A DNA stretch of 64,000 nucleotides from CBDCWQ01 sp965223435 (GTDB lineage Bacteria; Myxococcota; Kuafuiibacteriia; Kuafuiibacteriales; Kuafuiibacteriaceae): positions 992,001-1,056,000 of the forward strand of contig CBDCWQ010000021.1 in the NCBI GenBank assembly GCA_965223435.1, read 5' to 3'. A program made the position numbers and the translations under genes. Within the stretch, counting starts at the first letter, position 1; the number at the start of each line of letters is the position of its first letter. Shown piece after piece: positions 17,928 to 26,835 of this stretch. The notes below the pieces were generated by a model. The model was not told the DNA's origin and ran no database searches. It was given only the letters and a program-made list of their open reading frames with translations.

Positions 17928-19346
17928 ATGCGCTTTGTCGGACGGAGAGAGGAACTCCGCATCCTGGATGAGCTCCGCGAGAAAAGGTCTGCGTCTTTGG
18001 TGGTGTTACGAGGGCGTCGGCGTATTGGGAAAAGCCGCCTCTGTGAGGAGTTCGGATCCTCCTTTCCGAAGGCGCTATATTTCTCGGGAGTCCCGCCCGA
18101 ACGAGGCGTGACCGCGCAAGTGCAGCGAAATGAGTTTGCCCTTCGGCTGGAAGACCGACTCGGGACGCGGCCAGAAAAATCCGACGACTGGAGTCCGCTA
18201 CTATGGCACCTAGCGCGCTCGGTCCGCAAGGGACCAACGCTCGTCGTCCTAGACGAACTCACCTGGCTCGGAGCTAAAGATCCGACTTTCCTGGGCAAGC
18301 TAAAAAATGCTTGGGACCTGGAGTTCAAAAAGAACCCGAACCTGGTCCTGATCTTGTCAGGATCCCTGTCAGCCTGGATCGAGCGCAATGTGCTAAGCAG
18401 CACCGGTTTTTTGGGTCGGGTCTCCTTAGATCTTCGGCTCGATGAGCTGAAGCTCCACGAGTGTCGTCAATTTTGGCCAAAGCGACTCAAGATCGATGCT
18501 TTCGAGATTCTGAAAGTCCTTGCGGTCACGGGCGGCGTACCCCGCTACTTGGAGGAGATCCTCCCAAGCCAAAACGCCGAACAAAACATGGCCCGCATGT
18601 GCTTTAGACGCGAAGGCCTCCTATTCAATGAGTTTGCCCGTATTTTCGCAGACCTGTTCCAGCGAAGAGCAGCATTCTACACCGAAATCACTCAGGGTCT
18701 GGCGGATGGGCCTAAGGACGCAGAGCAAATCAGAAAGACTCTCCAAACAACCCCGGGGGGACGGATGTCTGACAGTCTCGACGAGCTGGTCGAAACCGGA
18801 TACCTTGCCCGGGACTACACTTGGCGGGTCGGTGCCGCCCGCGAGAGCAAATTGAGTCAATATCGTCTCGCCGATAATTACGTGCGCTTCTATCTAAAGT
18901 ACATTGCCCCAAACCGAGAGCGTGTTCTAAAGGGAAGCTATCGAGGCCCGCCCGCGTGGCCTACCATTTTTGGACTGCAGATCGAAAATCTGGTTCTGAA
19001 CAGCCGAGAGAGCCTGCATGGAGCCTTAAGGCTCGAACCCGGAGAAATCGTTCACGCCAATCCTTTCTTCCAACGGCCGACCAAACGTCAACCGGGCTGT
19101 CAAATCGACTATCTCATCGAAACCCGGCATCGAACTTTGCTTGCGTGCGAACTGAAGTTTCAGAAGGACCCAATCGGTCGAACGATCATTCGAGAAATGC
19201 AAGATCGTCTAGAACGCCTGAGAATTCCGCGGGGGTTCTCGGTTCGACCGGTGTTGGTGCACGTCAATGGGGTCCGCGATACCGTGCTTGAGCAGGAGTA
19301 CTTTACTCACATCGTCGACCTACGAACATTGCTCGATCTCGGTTAA
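17928..19346 (+). CDS. AAA-type ATPase with DUF234-like PD-(D/E)xK nuclease domain
   Basis: 472 residues starting at the classic family N-terminus MRFVGRREELRILDEL. Walker A is GRRRIGKSRL (about 29-38), Walker B is LVVLDELTWL (about 105-114), and a sensor-like LILSGSLSAWI follows. The middle holds a winged-helix region (DSLDELVETGYLARDY). The C-terminus has the D...ExK core of a PD-(D/E)xK nuclease (QIDYLIE ... CELKF, about 392-412). This is the widespread archaeal-type ATPase/DUF234 family, common in archaea and mobile islands, whose biological role is unsettled; a defence or mobile-element role has been suggested. The gene is monocistronic with its own leaderless-type promoter, sits in a pseudogene-rich stretch, and is followed by transposase debris. 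Both catalytic regions look intact. Confidence 0.9.
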   Translation: MRFVGRREELRILDELREKRSASLVVLRGRRRIGKSRLCEEFGSSFPKALYFSGVPPERGVTAQVQRNEFALRLEDRLGTRPEKSDDWSPLLWHLARSVRKGPTLVVLDELTWLGAKDPTFLGKLKNAWDLEFKKNPNLVLILSGSLSAWIERNVLSSTGFLGRVSLDLRLDELKLHECRQFWPKRLKIDAFEILKVLAVTGGVPRYLEEILPSQNAEQNMARMCFRREGLLFNEFARIFADLFQRRAAFYTEITQGLADGPKDAEQIRKTLQTTPGGRMSDSLDELVETGYLARDYTWRVGAARESKLSQYRLADNYVRFYLKYIAPNRERVLKGSYRGPPAWPTIFGLQIENLVLNSRESLHGALRLEPGEIVHANPFFQRPTKRQPGCQIDYLIETRHRTLLACELKFQKDPIGRTIIREMQDRLERLRIPRGFSVRPVLVHVNGVRDTVLEQEYFTHIVDLRTLLDLG

Positions 19347-19418
19347 GTGGGACACCTCATCTCTCTGTGCCAATGAACGTGAGACAGCAACCTGTTCCGC
19401 AATGAGAGAGTCAGTTGT

Positions 19419-19648
19419 CCGACCAAGGCCGTACGCCCTGCCACGTCAGGCGTCGATTACGGTGGCTTGAGCGTGCACGCTGCGGTGAGCGTTCCTGCTC
19501 AGGACAAGAAGAGAAGGATTCAGCTGTGCCGCTATGTCGCAAGGCCCCCGTTTGCGGAAGACCAACTTCTGGAAACGGACGACGGGCGCATTGCCCTTAT
19601 GCTACGACGAAAAACCAAAAGCGGACAGTCGACTGTTCTTTTCGAGCC
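19419..19648. repeat. 230-bp direct repeat, copy A
   Basis: This block matches 40582-40811 over exactly 230 bp without gaps and with about ten mismatches by eye, nearly all transitions. It lies wholly within the IS91-type transposase relics. Confidence 0.93.
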
Positions 19649-19976
19649 TGTCCGGCTCCTCCGAAGATTGGCGTGGCTCATTCCACCGCCAAGACAACAT
19701 CAAATCCGCTTTCATGGCGTGTTTGCACCGGCGGCAAAATGGAGAAGCGCCATCGTCCCCAAGCCACCGTTCAAGCTTTAGCTGGCGTTCCCTTTGGAAA
19801 ATATGCTCCCAGAGAGAATGTTGTACCGAATTGCATGGGCAAAATTTCTTGCGCGGGTCTACGACATTGACGCTGAGAAGTGTCCCCAGTGCGGCGGAAA
19901 AGTCCGAGCGGTGGGTGCCATCACTGATCCTCGGGAAGCCCAACTGGGGCTCGATTCCCGCCGGGGCAGTTGCTGA
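19419..19976 (+). pseudogene. IS91-family transposase relic A (C-terminal part)
   Basis: Reading frame 3 gives the typical IS91/Y2 transposase C-terminal third: LSVHAAVSVPAQDK, LCRYVARPPFAEDQ, STVLFEPVRLLRRLAWLIPP, IRFHGVFAP. An in-frame TAG at 19779 interrupts it, and then the end of the same protein follows (WAKFLARVYDIDAEKCPQCGG), including the family zinc-binding CPxCGG. The upstream catalytic part with the HUH and double-Tyr motifs is missing. Family members are about 400 residues, so roughly half remains, split by a stop. It abuts an IS630-type fragment at about 19950-19970. Confidence 0.85.
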
Positions 19977-20300
19977 TACCCGCGGCCTCCGCCATTTTTC
20001 GGGTACTCCAATGGGTTCGTCCCTTCGGCTTTTCTTCGAGCGTCTTGACGATCACGGCCTCGACATCATCGTCTGAAATTTTGCGCGGCGCACCGGGCCT
20101 TGGCTCATCGTAAAGATTCGCAACCCGCCCATCGATAAAGCGGCGGCGCCATTTTCCAGCGGTCACATTTGAGCAACGGAGCTTCGCCGCGACATCTAGG
20201 TTCGACGCTCCAGCTGCGCAGGCGAGCACAATTTTGGCCTCAGTGCGATATTCCGATTCAGTCTGGCGCGGCGGCCAAGACGCTCAAGCGCCATGCGTTC
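19972..20300 (-). pseudogene. IS630-family transposase N-terminal fragment
   Basis: On the minus strand: IVLACAAGASNLDVAAKL, TAGKWRRRFIDGRVANLYDEPR, PGAPRKISDDDVEAVIVKTL, then THWSTRKMAEAAGIS. This is the diagnostic helix-turn-helix region of IS630/Tc1-type transposases. It ends abruptly at about 19972 where it meets the IS91 relic, so the whole DDE catalytic domain is absent. The 5' side runs on towards 20330 without a clear start. Confidence 0.8.
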
Positions 20301-20345
20301 ATCGGCGGTCCCTCGCTCTACGCTGGGAGGGATCCCTCATCAAGA

Positions 20346-21140
20346 CTACGGAGCCCATACGTCCATATCAAAAGAGCTGTCCCACTTCCCGGGGGTCATA
20401 GCGCGAACCTCATAGGTGCCCGGACGGACCGGAACGCCCTTGATAAACGCGAACCCCGTCGACCCTGGGGCAAACCACGAACCATGCGGAGAATAGACCA
20501 AAATGCTTGGATTGATTCTGGGGTCGGCAGAGGTCACATGGGCGTCGAGGGTTCCCGTTGCCGTCACCTCGACTTCAACAATGACATTACCCTTATTCTG
20601 CGCGAAATCCCAGCGCTCGCGAAAAAAATGATGAACTTTTGGGGTTCCTGGATCGGGAGAGATCACGGGTGTCGGATACTCGAAAACGAGATCAAAAGGT
20701 ACACGTGAGCTGCGTTCACCTGATTCGATAACATTATTAAAGGAAATAAAATGGGTCAGGCCCGCCTTTTCGACCGGAAACAGGGTTGAAAAGGGTGTCG
20801 CGCCCTCCGCGTCATAGACGACGGTCTTCTCGTAGGCACCGTCCGTTCTGACCGTCCTGAACATCAACGAATCGCTTCCTGGGGCGTGGAAATCCATCTT
20901 GACCTCACCTACCGCGGGGAAGAAGCTCATCGTCCGTCGTCCTTTGCCTTTCGCAAAGACGTCCGACCATTCAACACGGGTCGGCGTGACTTCGTCGCCC
21001 ACGGAAAACACGGGTCGACCAAGACGCCATTGGGCCTCGTCTACCGCAACCTGCGTGGCCTCAACGCCGCCGCAGGCCAGGAGGCCGCAGGCCGTTAGGG
21101 TGTATAGAGTCGATTGAAATGGAGTGATTGAAGTACGCAT
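20346..21140 (-). CDS. Lipoprotein of unknown function
   Basis: 264 residues from the ATG at 21140. The leader has an excellent lipobox (CGLLACGG), so Cys20 is probably lipidated. The mature part is beta-rich with no cysteines beyond the leader and no catalytic motif that I recognise. The pattern (FHAPGSDSLMFRTVRTD, VVIVEVEVTA-like strands, VRPGTYEVRAMTPGKWDSSFDMDVW) suggests one or two beta-sandwich domains, like bacterial pre-peptidase or carbohydrate-binding modules. No good ribosome site precedes the ATG. A GTG 11 codons upstream is possible but would lengthen the n-region. The stop is 46 bases from the IS630 fragment, so the 3' end may be near an insertion boundary, but the gene looks complete. 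Confidence 0.7.
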   Translation of the reverse strand: MRTSITPFQSTLYTLTACGLLACGGVEATQVAVDEAQWRLGRPVFSVGDEVTPTRVEWSDVFAKGKGRRTMSFFPAVGEVKMDFHAPGSDSLMFRTVRTDGAYEKTVVYDAEGATPFSTLFPVEKAGLTHFISFNNVIESGERSSRVPFDLVFEYPTPVISPDPGTPKVHHFFRERWDFAQNKGNVIVEVEVTATGTLDAHVTSADPRINPSILVYSPHGSWFAPGSTGFAFIKGVPVRPGTYEVRAMTPGKWDSSFDMDVWAP

Positions 21141-21173
21141 GCAGAAATTCAATGCAAGTCTGGTGCCACTCAC

Positions 21174-22399
21174 GCACTTCTGAATTATTTATCGAGCTTT
21201 GAAATCGCTGCGCCCAAATCTGTATCGTCAGATTAACACGTGAAGACTTTGTCACCACCACAACAAAAGAATGTAGCATCTCTCACCGCTTGTGGCTGCG
21301 CCACTTCTTAAGAACACGGGAGAGCGTGAAAGGTAGTGTAGCTTTTCTTCTGTAAGTTCAGCGGAGCCCCTAAAAATAGGGGTTGATGGCTGATTCGCCG
21401 GGTGTTCTCGAACTGTCGCCGCTCAAGCGGGATGATGGGAAGTCGCTCAGGCTATTCGATAGCAAAGAAAAGAGGGCTTTCCCCTTCCGTCAGGTGCACT
21501 CAGGTCTCGCGTCCGCTTCGAGTACGTGGGCCAAGAGCTCTCGGTCCACGATGAGGAGTTTTCTCCGCACCGCTCTTTCAAGCGGTGGGCACCCCTCGTC
21601 CACGCAACAACATGATGCGCCTGCTCCAATGGAATCCCCCTCCAGTTTCTCCGCCGTGTCGCATGGTTGATTCCACCCAAAAAACGACCGCAACTCACAT
21701 ACAACGGAGTGCTCGCCGCAGCTTCTGCTTTGGGCGCGCAGATCATACCGAAGGCCCCCATAGAGCTTAAAACTTCGACCAAACACTTCCGACTTATGCG
21801 AATCGATAACCACACCTTTAACACGTCGTATCTCCTGGGCTCGACTCTTGGCGCGTGTCTGGGATTTGGACGCCCTGGTTTGCCGATGTGGGGGTCGACT
21901 GAAACCCACCGCCGTGAGCATTGCTCGAAATACGATTCGCACGCTGCTTAACCACGTCGGTCTTTCATCTGAGCGACCCACTTTGGCATCCGCAAGGGCG
22001 CCATCTTCCTGATGGAAATGTACAAGATCATGACTGGTCAAATCGCAGCGCGCGCTCTGCATCGGCACCCGTTCAATTTGAGTGAACAAACTTGACATGA
22101 CAAGACTGAAATCGGTTTCTCAGGACCGATACTCCTACGATAATTATCCCGTACTCAAGTCGATAGGTTTGCATTTTCCTGCCCTCGAAATTCCTACACT
22201 CGTTGATACTTGTCTGCCATGCGTTCGCGCTTCCTATTCTGCGTTGCAAGTGCGCGCGATAAGTGCAGAATGTTTGGCGTCGCAGCAGCGGTGAGTGGCT
22301 TACAACAATGATTCTTCCTACTTTAGGCACCTCGCTTGTTTCCGAACCAGGGATAGGCCCGTCACTTGATCTCTTGCAGTGGATGAGTTTGACCACGCA
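21174..22399. other. 1.2-kb region without a recognisable gene
   Basis: The longest frame (minus, 22098 to 21490) is Cys- and Arg-rich with no recognisable motif, no ribosome site and low-complexity composition, so I do not call it. The stretch near 22082-22300 is AT-richer than its surroundings. Nothing here matches the transposase families found nearby. It may be older debris. Confidence 0.45.
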
Positions 22400-24355
22400 T
22401 CATCGGCCCTTACTTCTAATGGACGCCTGAACAGAATTCCCGGGTGCGGATACATTTCCGGCTCGATCGACGGCGACCAAATGGTAGGCATAGGTCGCCC
22501 CGGATGTCGTCCGCGTATCGGTGAAACTGGTACCTGTAGTGTCAGCCAACAATGTATTATTTCTCATGATTCGATAGTGGCTCAATCCGGAACCACCGAA
22601 ATCTGACACTGAACTCCAACTCAAAACGACGCGCGAGCGGCCTTTCACCGTGGCGCCCAAGTCATTGGGCGTCTCGGGCGGCGTAGTATCTGGTGATACT
22701 GCCTGAAGCGTCCTGGCACTGTCGGTGTTCGAATAAGCGGAGTTTCCGGTACTGTTGTATGCTCGCGTCCGGTAATAAAAAGTCGTATCCGGTAATAGTC
22801 CCGTGTCGCTGTATTTGTTGGCATTGGCCGAAAGCGAGGCAATAATCGACCAGGTGGATTGGTCCAAGGAACGCTCCACGGAGAATCCGTCTTCGTCGGT
22901 GGCGTTGTCATTCCAGCTGAGATTGATTTGGCTCTCGGAGACTGTTGTTGCAATGACATTGGAGGGCGCTATGGGCGGAGAGGGGGTCGGTCCGAGGGTG
23001 CGAAAGGTGGCCACGGTGGGGGCAGTTTGGTTGATCGAACGGGCATTATCCGCCGCGTTTACGGGATCGATCTCGTAGGCAATTCCGGTTGGAATCCCAT
23101 TCCAGCTGACATTTGGATTGGAAAAATGGAGAACACGGCTGGCTCCGGAGCAAGAGTATCCCATAATGGTGCGAAATCCGGTCCCGTCGGTTTCACAACG
23201 GCGGTAGCCGTAGGAGTACGGATAGATTGCCGGGCCATAAGCACTTTCACGATTATGGCCGCTCCCCATATTGTGTCCGACCTCGTGGGCGAGCGCTTGA
23301 AAGGGTAAACAACTGGAACTTACGACATTGAACGCAACCGTAGCGTAGTTTACAGAATTTTCGCTCATGAGCCATCCAACACCACAGTAATCAAGATCTT
23401 CGGTGATCATTGAAACAACGTCTGCACCGTAACTATCCCTCCACTCATGGACCTCATCGATGCGTCCATCACTAAGGCTGCTCACGGCACTTAGGCTGAT
23501 GCGGGCCTCTCCGGTTTCAATATAATTAATCTCACTTGTATGCACTAGGTTGAACTGCGCCGATATTCCGCTGTTGATTGTGGCTTGATTCATAGAATCC
23601 ACCGCATTAAGAATCATCCCTTCCAGAACATCTTGACCATATCGTTCCCGGGCGGCCGGGGTATAAACAATCATTATATCGATTACGGTTCCGCTATCCG
23701 CGGCGATGACCGGAGTGTCTCCATGGAGCAAATCATTGCTGCCATCTCCCTGAATCGCATCCCCGTGGGCATGAGCTGTTTCTTCGCAATCGTGGGGATG
23801 AGCGGCTTCATCGACTTGAAAGAACAATGTTGTTCCGTCGTTATTCTCCGTGATGACATATGTGTTTGTTCCAAAGCTTATCGTGCCCACAACGGTACCG
23901 TTGTTTTTGGTCAGAGCCACCAAGCTCCCTGGGTATCCGAAAACTTCGCCGACCCAACTTTTCGACTTCTCTTTCCGTTCGACGATACGTTTTCGTTCCG
24001 CAACAAGAGTTTCTCCATCGAACAACTCAATTCCCAACTCGCTTTGGGTAAAGGCTCGAGGATTGAGTCGAACTTTCTGGACACGATTCGCTAGGGCTCT
24101 CTCGGGGAGCTCCTGCATCACTGGTGTCTCCCGTGCATCAAACAGAGACATCAGATGCTGGCGTCCTGTAACTGCCGAAACCGAAGCATCTTCTTCACTG
24201 AAACTCTGACAGGCGCCAAGTCCCGTCACACCGATCCAAATCAAGAGAAATAGGGTAAGTGGGTGTACGCAGACATCTTCCCCTTGCAGCCAACGAAGTC
24301 GTAGGGGGCGACACGAGGCCTTTCCGTGATTTGTCGATGTTCGAATTGGGCTCAT
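22400..24355 (-). CDS. Reprolysin-like zinc metalloprotease lipoprotein with two Fn3 domains
   Basis: 651 residues. The N-terminus has a long positive region, a hydrophobic stretch and a lipobox (GLGAC) near residue 49, so outer-membrane anchoring is likely. A pro-region of about 170 residues follows. The catalytic domain begins near VIDIMIVYTPAAR (about 225) and carries the zinc motif HEVGHNMGSGH (about 355) with a downstream Met-turn IMGYS, diagnostic of metzincins of the M12/reprolysin-like type. Two Fn3 domains occupy about 460-550 and 557-648 (VIATTVSESQINLSW; YRIMRNNTLLADT). All three zinc His and the catalytic Glu are present, so an active secreted or surface protease is expected. The substrate is unknown. 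It has no operon partner; the start is the only ATG before the leader. Confidence 0.9.
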   Translation of the reverse strand: MSPIRTSTNHGKASCRPLRLRWLQGEDVCVHPLTLFLLIWIGVTGLGACQSFSEEDASVSAVTGRQHLMSLFDARETPVMQELPERALANRVQKVRLNPRAFTQSELGIELFDGETLVAERKRIVERKEKSKSWVGEVFGYPGSLVALTKNNGTVVGTISFGTNTYVITENNDGTTLFFQVDEAAHPHDCEETAHAHGDAIQGDGSNDLLHGDTPVIAADSGTVIDIMIVYTPAARERYGQDVLEGMILNAVDSMNQATINSGISAQFNLVHTSEINYIETGEARISLSAVSSLSDGRIDEVHEWRDSYGADVVSMITEDLDYCGVGWLMSENSVNYATVAFNVVSSSCLPFQALAHEVGHNMGSGHNRESAYGPAIYPYSYGYRRCETDGTGFRTIMGYSCSGASRVLHFSNPNVSWNGIPTGIAYEIDPVNAADNARSINQTAPTVATFRTLGPTPSPPIAPSNVIATTVSESQINLSWNDNATDEDGFSVERSLDQSTWSIIASLSANANKYSDTGLLPDTTFYYRTRAYNSTGNSAYSNTDSARTLQAVSPDTTPPETPNDLGATVKGRSRVVLSWSSVSDFGGSGLSHYRIMRNNTLLADTTGTSFTDTRTTSGATYAYHLVAVDRAGNVSAPGNSVQASIRSKGR

Positions 24356-24689
24356 CCTGAGCTAGAAGAGCAAGGAACGAGCCAACGTCTTGTATTTCAT
24401 TCTTATTAATGAAACTTCGTCTTTTTTCTGAGGGGTCTTCTTCCCTTTTGCTGAGTTTGGTTCACACCCCGGGGTGGTGACGGGAATGGCACCCGCGCCT
24501 ATACCGATCGGTTTCTTTTTCGGGCACTACGCTCGTTGACGTCTCTGGAGCCCATCCCCTAAGTGTTGCCGACCATGCCAAGCAGTGGCCTCGTCACCAG
24601 GTAGGATGATGGACATCTTGACATGGTAAGTTGATGAGGTCCCATGAGTTCGAGACCAGCGAATGCCAACAAGACGTGGTGAAGCTTAG
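24356..24689. other. Upstream region of the metalloprotease gene
   Basis: No gene is seen. An AT-rich patch at about 24395-24435 (ATTCTTATTAATGAAAC) is the best place for the minus-strand promoter. Between 24540 and 24690 the sequence runs into the 3' end of a decayed transposase. Confidence 0.4.
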
Positions 24690-25106
24690 GCTTCGGGCGA
24701 CGCGTCGGCTTTTGTGACTTCGTTGACGAGGTCGCGATCGACTTGCGACATCTTTCGAGGGCCTTGGCGTCCCCCAACGCCCGGACGATCACCGATACGG
24801 GTGTGTGCTCCTTGGCAATAGCCACGATCAGCGCTCGCTGCTCCTCTGTGAGGCTCCGCGCGAATTCCGCTTGCGTACGGCCGGGCTTGAGCCCGTCTAG
24901 ACCGTGTGCGCGAAAGGCGTAGTACCAGCGTTCCAACGCTTGGTGATTTCGCCCCCGGGTGGTCGAAAAGAGGTACGGCTGAGTGCTTCCAGCTCGCGGC
25001 GCAGCTCGCCGCGCCCCAACTCACGGGCAGTGAGCGCGCCAATGATCTTCGCGCGAAATATTGCCACGCGCTCGGCGTGATCCTTCGGTTTGAGTTTGTC
25101 AGGCAT
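24690..25106 (-). pseudogene. IS481/IS3-type (integrase-core) transposase N-terminal relic, frameshifted
   Basis: The minus strand begins with an ATG at 25106 after AGGAAGGA: MPDKLKPKDHAERVAIFRA, then IIGALTARELGRGELRRELEAL. This is the typical start of a two-helix DNA-binding transposase of the IS481/IS3 group. At about 24935 the frame must shift to continue as ERWYYAFRAHGLDGLKPGR, then LTEEQRALIVAIAKEHTPVSV. After about 24770 the similarity degrades, and the DDE integrase core that should follow is missing. One frameshift plus truncation makes it non-functional. Confidence 0.7.
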
Positions 25107-25292
25107 GACGGTTCCTTCCTGACCGCCGGCGCTTCATGCCGGTCGGTCGAGCGGACCCTCGTCCCTGGCCACGCCCTTGAGGACGGAGCCGCGTCGGTGG
25201 GCGAGGTCATGCCTCGTGCGCCCGAAGAAACACCTCGTCGATCTGGTGACCCGCACCAAAGAGTGCGACGGTGCAAGAATTGAGGAAAGCCG

Positions 25293-25679
25293 TCAGCGCA
25301 CAAAAGCAATGTCGTCAACGTAGATGGTGCTTTGACTCGTATCGCAAAAAAGCACAACAAAGGTGCCCATTCTGCTCGTGTCGAAATCCACTTCAAGAAG
25401 GCTCAAAGGAATGGTCACGGTTTGCCATTGGGCTGATGGGGGTCCAAAGGCATGCTGATTTCACCCGGACCCGCCAGAAACGAAATCTATCTTTGGAAAG
25501 ACGCTTCGTCGTGAGCCAGAATCCCTGACCACTATAAACCAAAATCCGAACCATGGTACCAGTGCAATTTCGGTACTCTTGCAGCCTGGCCCTCCAGAGT
25601 TCTCGCGCCAGGCAAGCCTTCCCCATTTGGTGGACTCGTCCCACATTGGAGGTCTCTGTAAGTTTGGCACCCGACACAC
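25293..25679 (-). pseudogene. Remnant of a jelly-roll (carbohydrate-binding-like) exported protein
   Basis: Minus-strand text ends cleanly as QWQTVTIPLSLLEVDFDTSR, then STIYVDDIAFVR and a TGA at 25293. This is the typical last strand pair of bacterial jelly-roll binding modules. Upstream the same frame contains an in-frame TGA at about 25461, and the preceding 70 codons (WRENSGGPGCKS, FWFIVVRDSGS) still look like the same domain with at least one extra frameshift. The rest of the gene is gone. Its VDDIAF ending resembles the VDDIAFGC ends of the jelly-roll modules in the large gene at 60.5-64 kb. Confidence 0.5.
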
Positions 25680-25746
25680 AGAGATAGGGCGGTTCTTCTT
25701 AGTGCGAGACTTGTTCCAACCCGGAAACCCTGCGAGCGTGCTTTAT

Positions 25747-26835
25747 ATGACCAGAAGAAAACGCCTCGTCAGCAGCCGAGCCCACGTGAGCCCAGGTGCA
25801 TATCTTCTTCTGTTCGGTGTGGCGTCGACCGTGAACTCTGCCTGCATAGAGTCTGCCTCTGAAACAACGAACTGTATCAGCAAGAAATGTGACGCCCTTG
25901 CCACTTGCGATAGCAAGGAGGGGGACCTAGTGTGCACCTGCCCGGACGGCTATCACGATACCCGAGGCGACGGAACCAACTGCGTCGACTGGAACGAGTG
26001 TGATGGCGAAAACGGGGGACACACCTGCGATCCGATAACCTGTCGGAACACACCAGGCGCATTCGCCTGCGATGCCTGTCCAGCGGGCTACGACGATGCG
26101 AACGGAGACGGGACGCTCTGCATCGACTGTTCGACCCCCACGGCCCCCTCCCTCACCGCCGTCACGCCTGTTTCCAGCAACCAGATTGACCTGGAGTGGA
26201 GCTCGGCCACGGCCTGTGTGGCAGTGACAGGCTACAACGTCTACGAAAACGGATCCCTTGTGGGCACCGCGACTTCCGGGCCAGTGTACGCGCGTGACGG
26301 TCTGAGCGCCGGCACCCAATATTGTTATGTGATCACCGCAGAAAATGCGGTCGGAAGCGAGTCCGAGGGCAGCCCAGAAGTCTGCGCGAGCACGGCCATG
26401 CTGGTCGACGCCACGCCGCTGCATCCAAAGAACGGAGTCAATCTACTGGACTACACTCAAAACGATGGTGCCGATCTCTTCAGCGGCTCGGACACCGCCT
26501 GCGTGGGTACGGAGTCAGGCAAGTACAATACAGATTGCGTGCATACCGGTCTCATGCGCACCTTTGATACGGGGCTGACAGATTGCGGCGGACTCACGGC
26601 CACCGACTCGCTGGGGGCCTTCACGTGGGCGTGCACAGGCATCGGTGGTGCGGCCAAGATGGTCTCCGTCGACTTCGCTGAAGGAAAGGGCTACGCGATT
26701 TCATTGATTTCGATAACCAATCGTTTTGGCCGATTCAGGTGGAGATTTGGCTCGATGGTACGCTTCACGGCCGTTCCATCCCATCCGAGTGGTGGAGCAA
26801 TCCGATTGTACTCGATACTGTGGGGGGCTCCCTGA
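25747..26835 (+). CDS. EGF/Fn3 exported protein, 5' part of a frameshift-split gene
   Basis: Starts at the ATG at 25747 with a hydrophobic leader ending near NSAC, so a lipoprotein or secreted protein. Two EGF-like modules follow (about residues 38-120; CDALATCDSKEGDLVCTCPDG; CPAGYDDANGDGTLCIDC), then an Fn3 domain (LEWSSATACVAVTGYNVYENG, about 125-215). A Cys-containing beta domain (GADLFSGSDTACVG) follows. From about 26690 the frame loses sense, while the next frame carries on with the continuation of the domain (DFIDFDNQSFWPIQVEIWLDG). One base lost near 26690-26700 would explain it. The true product is then a single protein of about 1080 residues ending at 28991. Whether the shift is biological or an assembly error cannot be told from the sequence. 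Confidence 0.75.
   Translation: MTRRKRLVSSRAHVSPGAYLLLFGVASTVNSACIESASETTNCISKKCDALATCDSKEGDLVCTCPDGYHDTRGDGTNCVDWNECDGENGGHTCDPITCRNTPGAFACDACPAGYDDANGDGTLCIDCSTPTAPSLTAVTPVSSNQIDLEWSSATACVAVTGYNVYENGSLVGTATSGPVYARDGLSAGTQYCYVITAENAVGSESEGSPEVCASTAMLVDATPLHPKNGVNLLDYTQNDGADLFSGSDTACVGTESGKYNTDCVHTGLMRTFDTGLTDCGGLTATDSLGAFTWACTGIGGAAKMVSVDFAEGKGYAISLISITNRFGRFRWRFGSMVRFTAVPSHPSGGAIRLYSILWGAP

Noticed and set aside
17564..18403. 279-codon minus-strand frame
   Set aside because: Only its last 100 codons (LVIVD remnant) make sense; the first 170 are antisense of the ATPase gene.
21490..22098. 202-codon minus-strand frame
   Set aside because: No domain, no ribosome site and shadow-like composition; kept only as unassigned sequence.
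24686..25396. 236-codon minus-strand frame
   Set aside because: A wrong frame of the IS481-type relic; the transposase motifs are in the other two minus frames.
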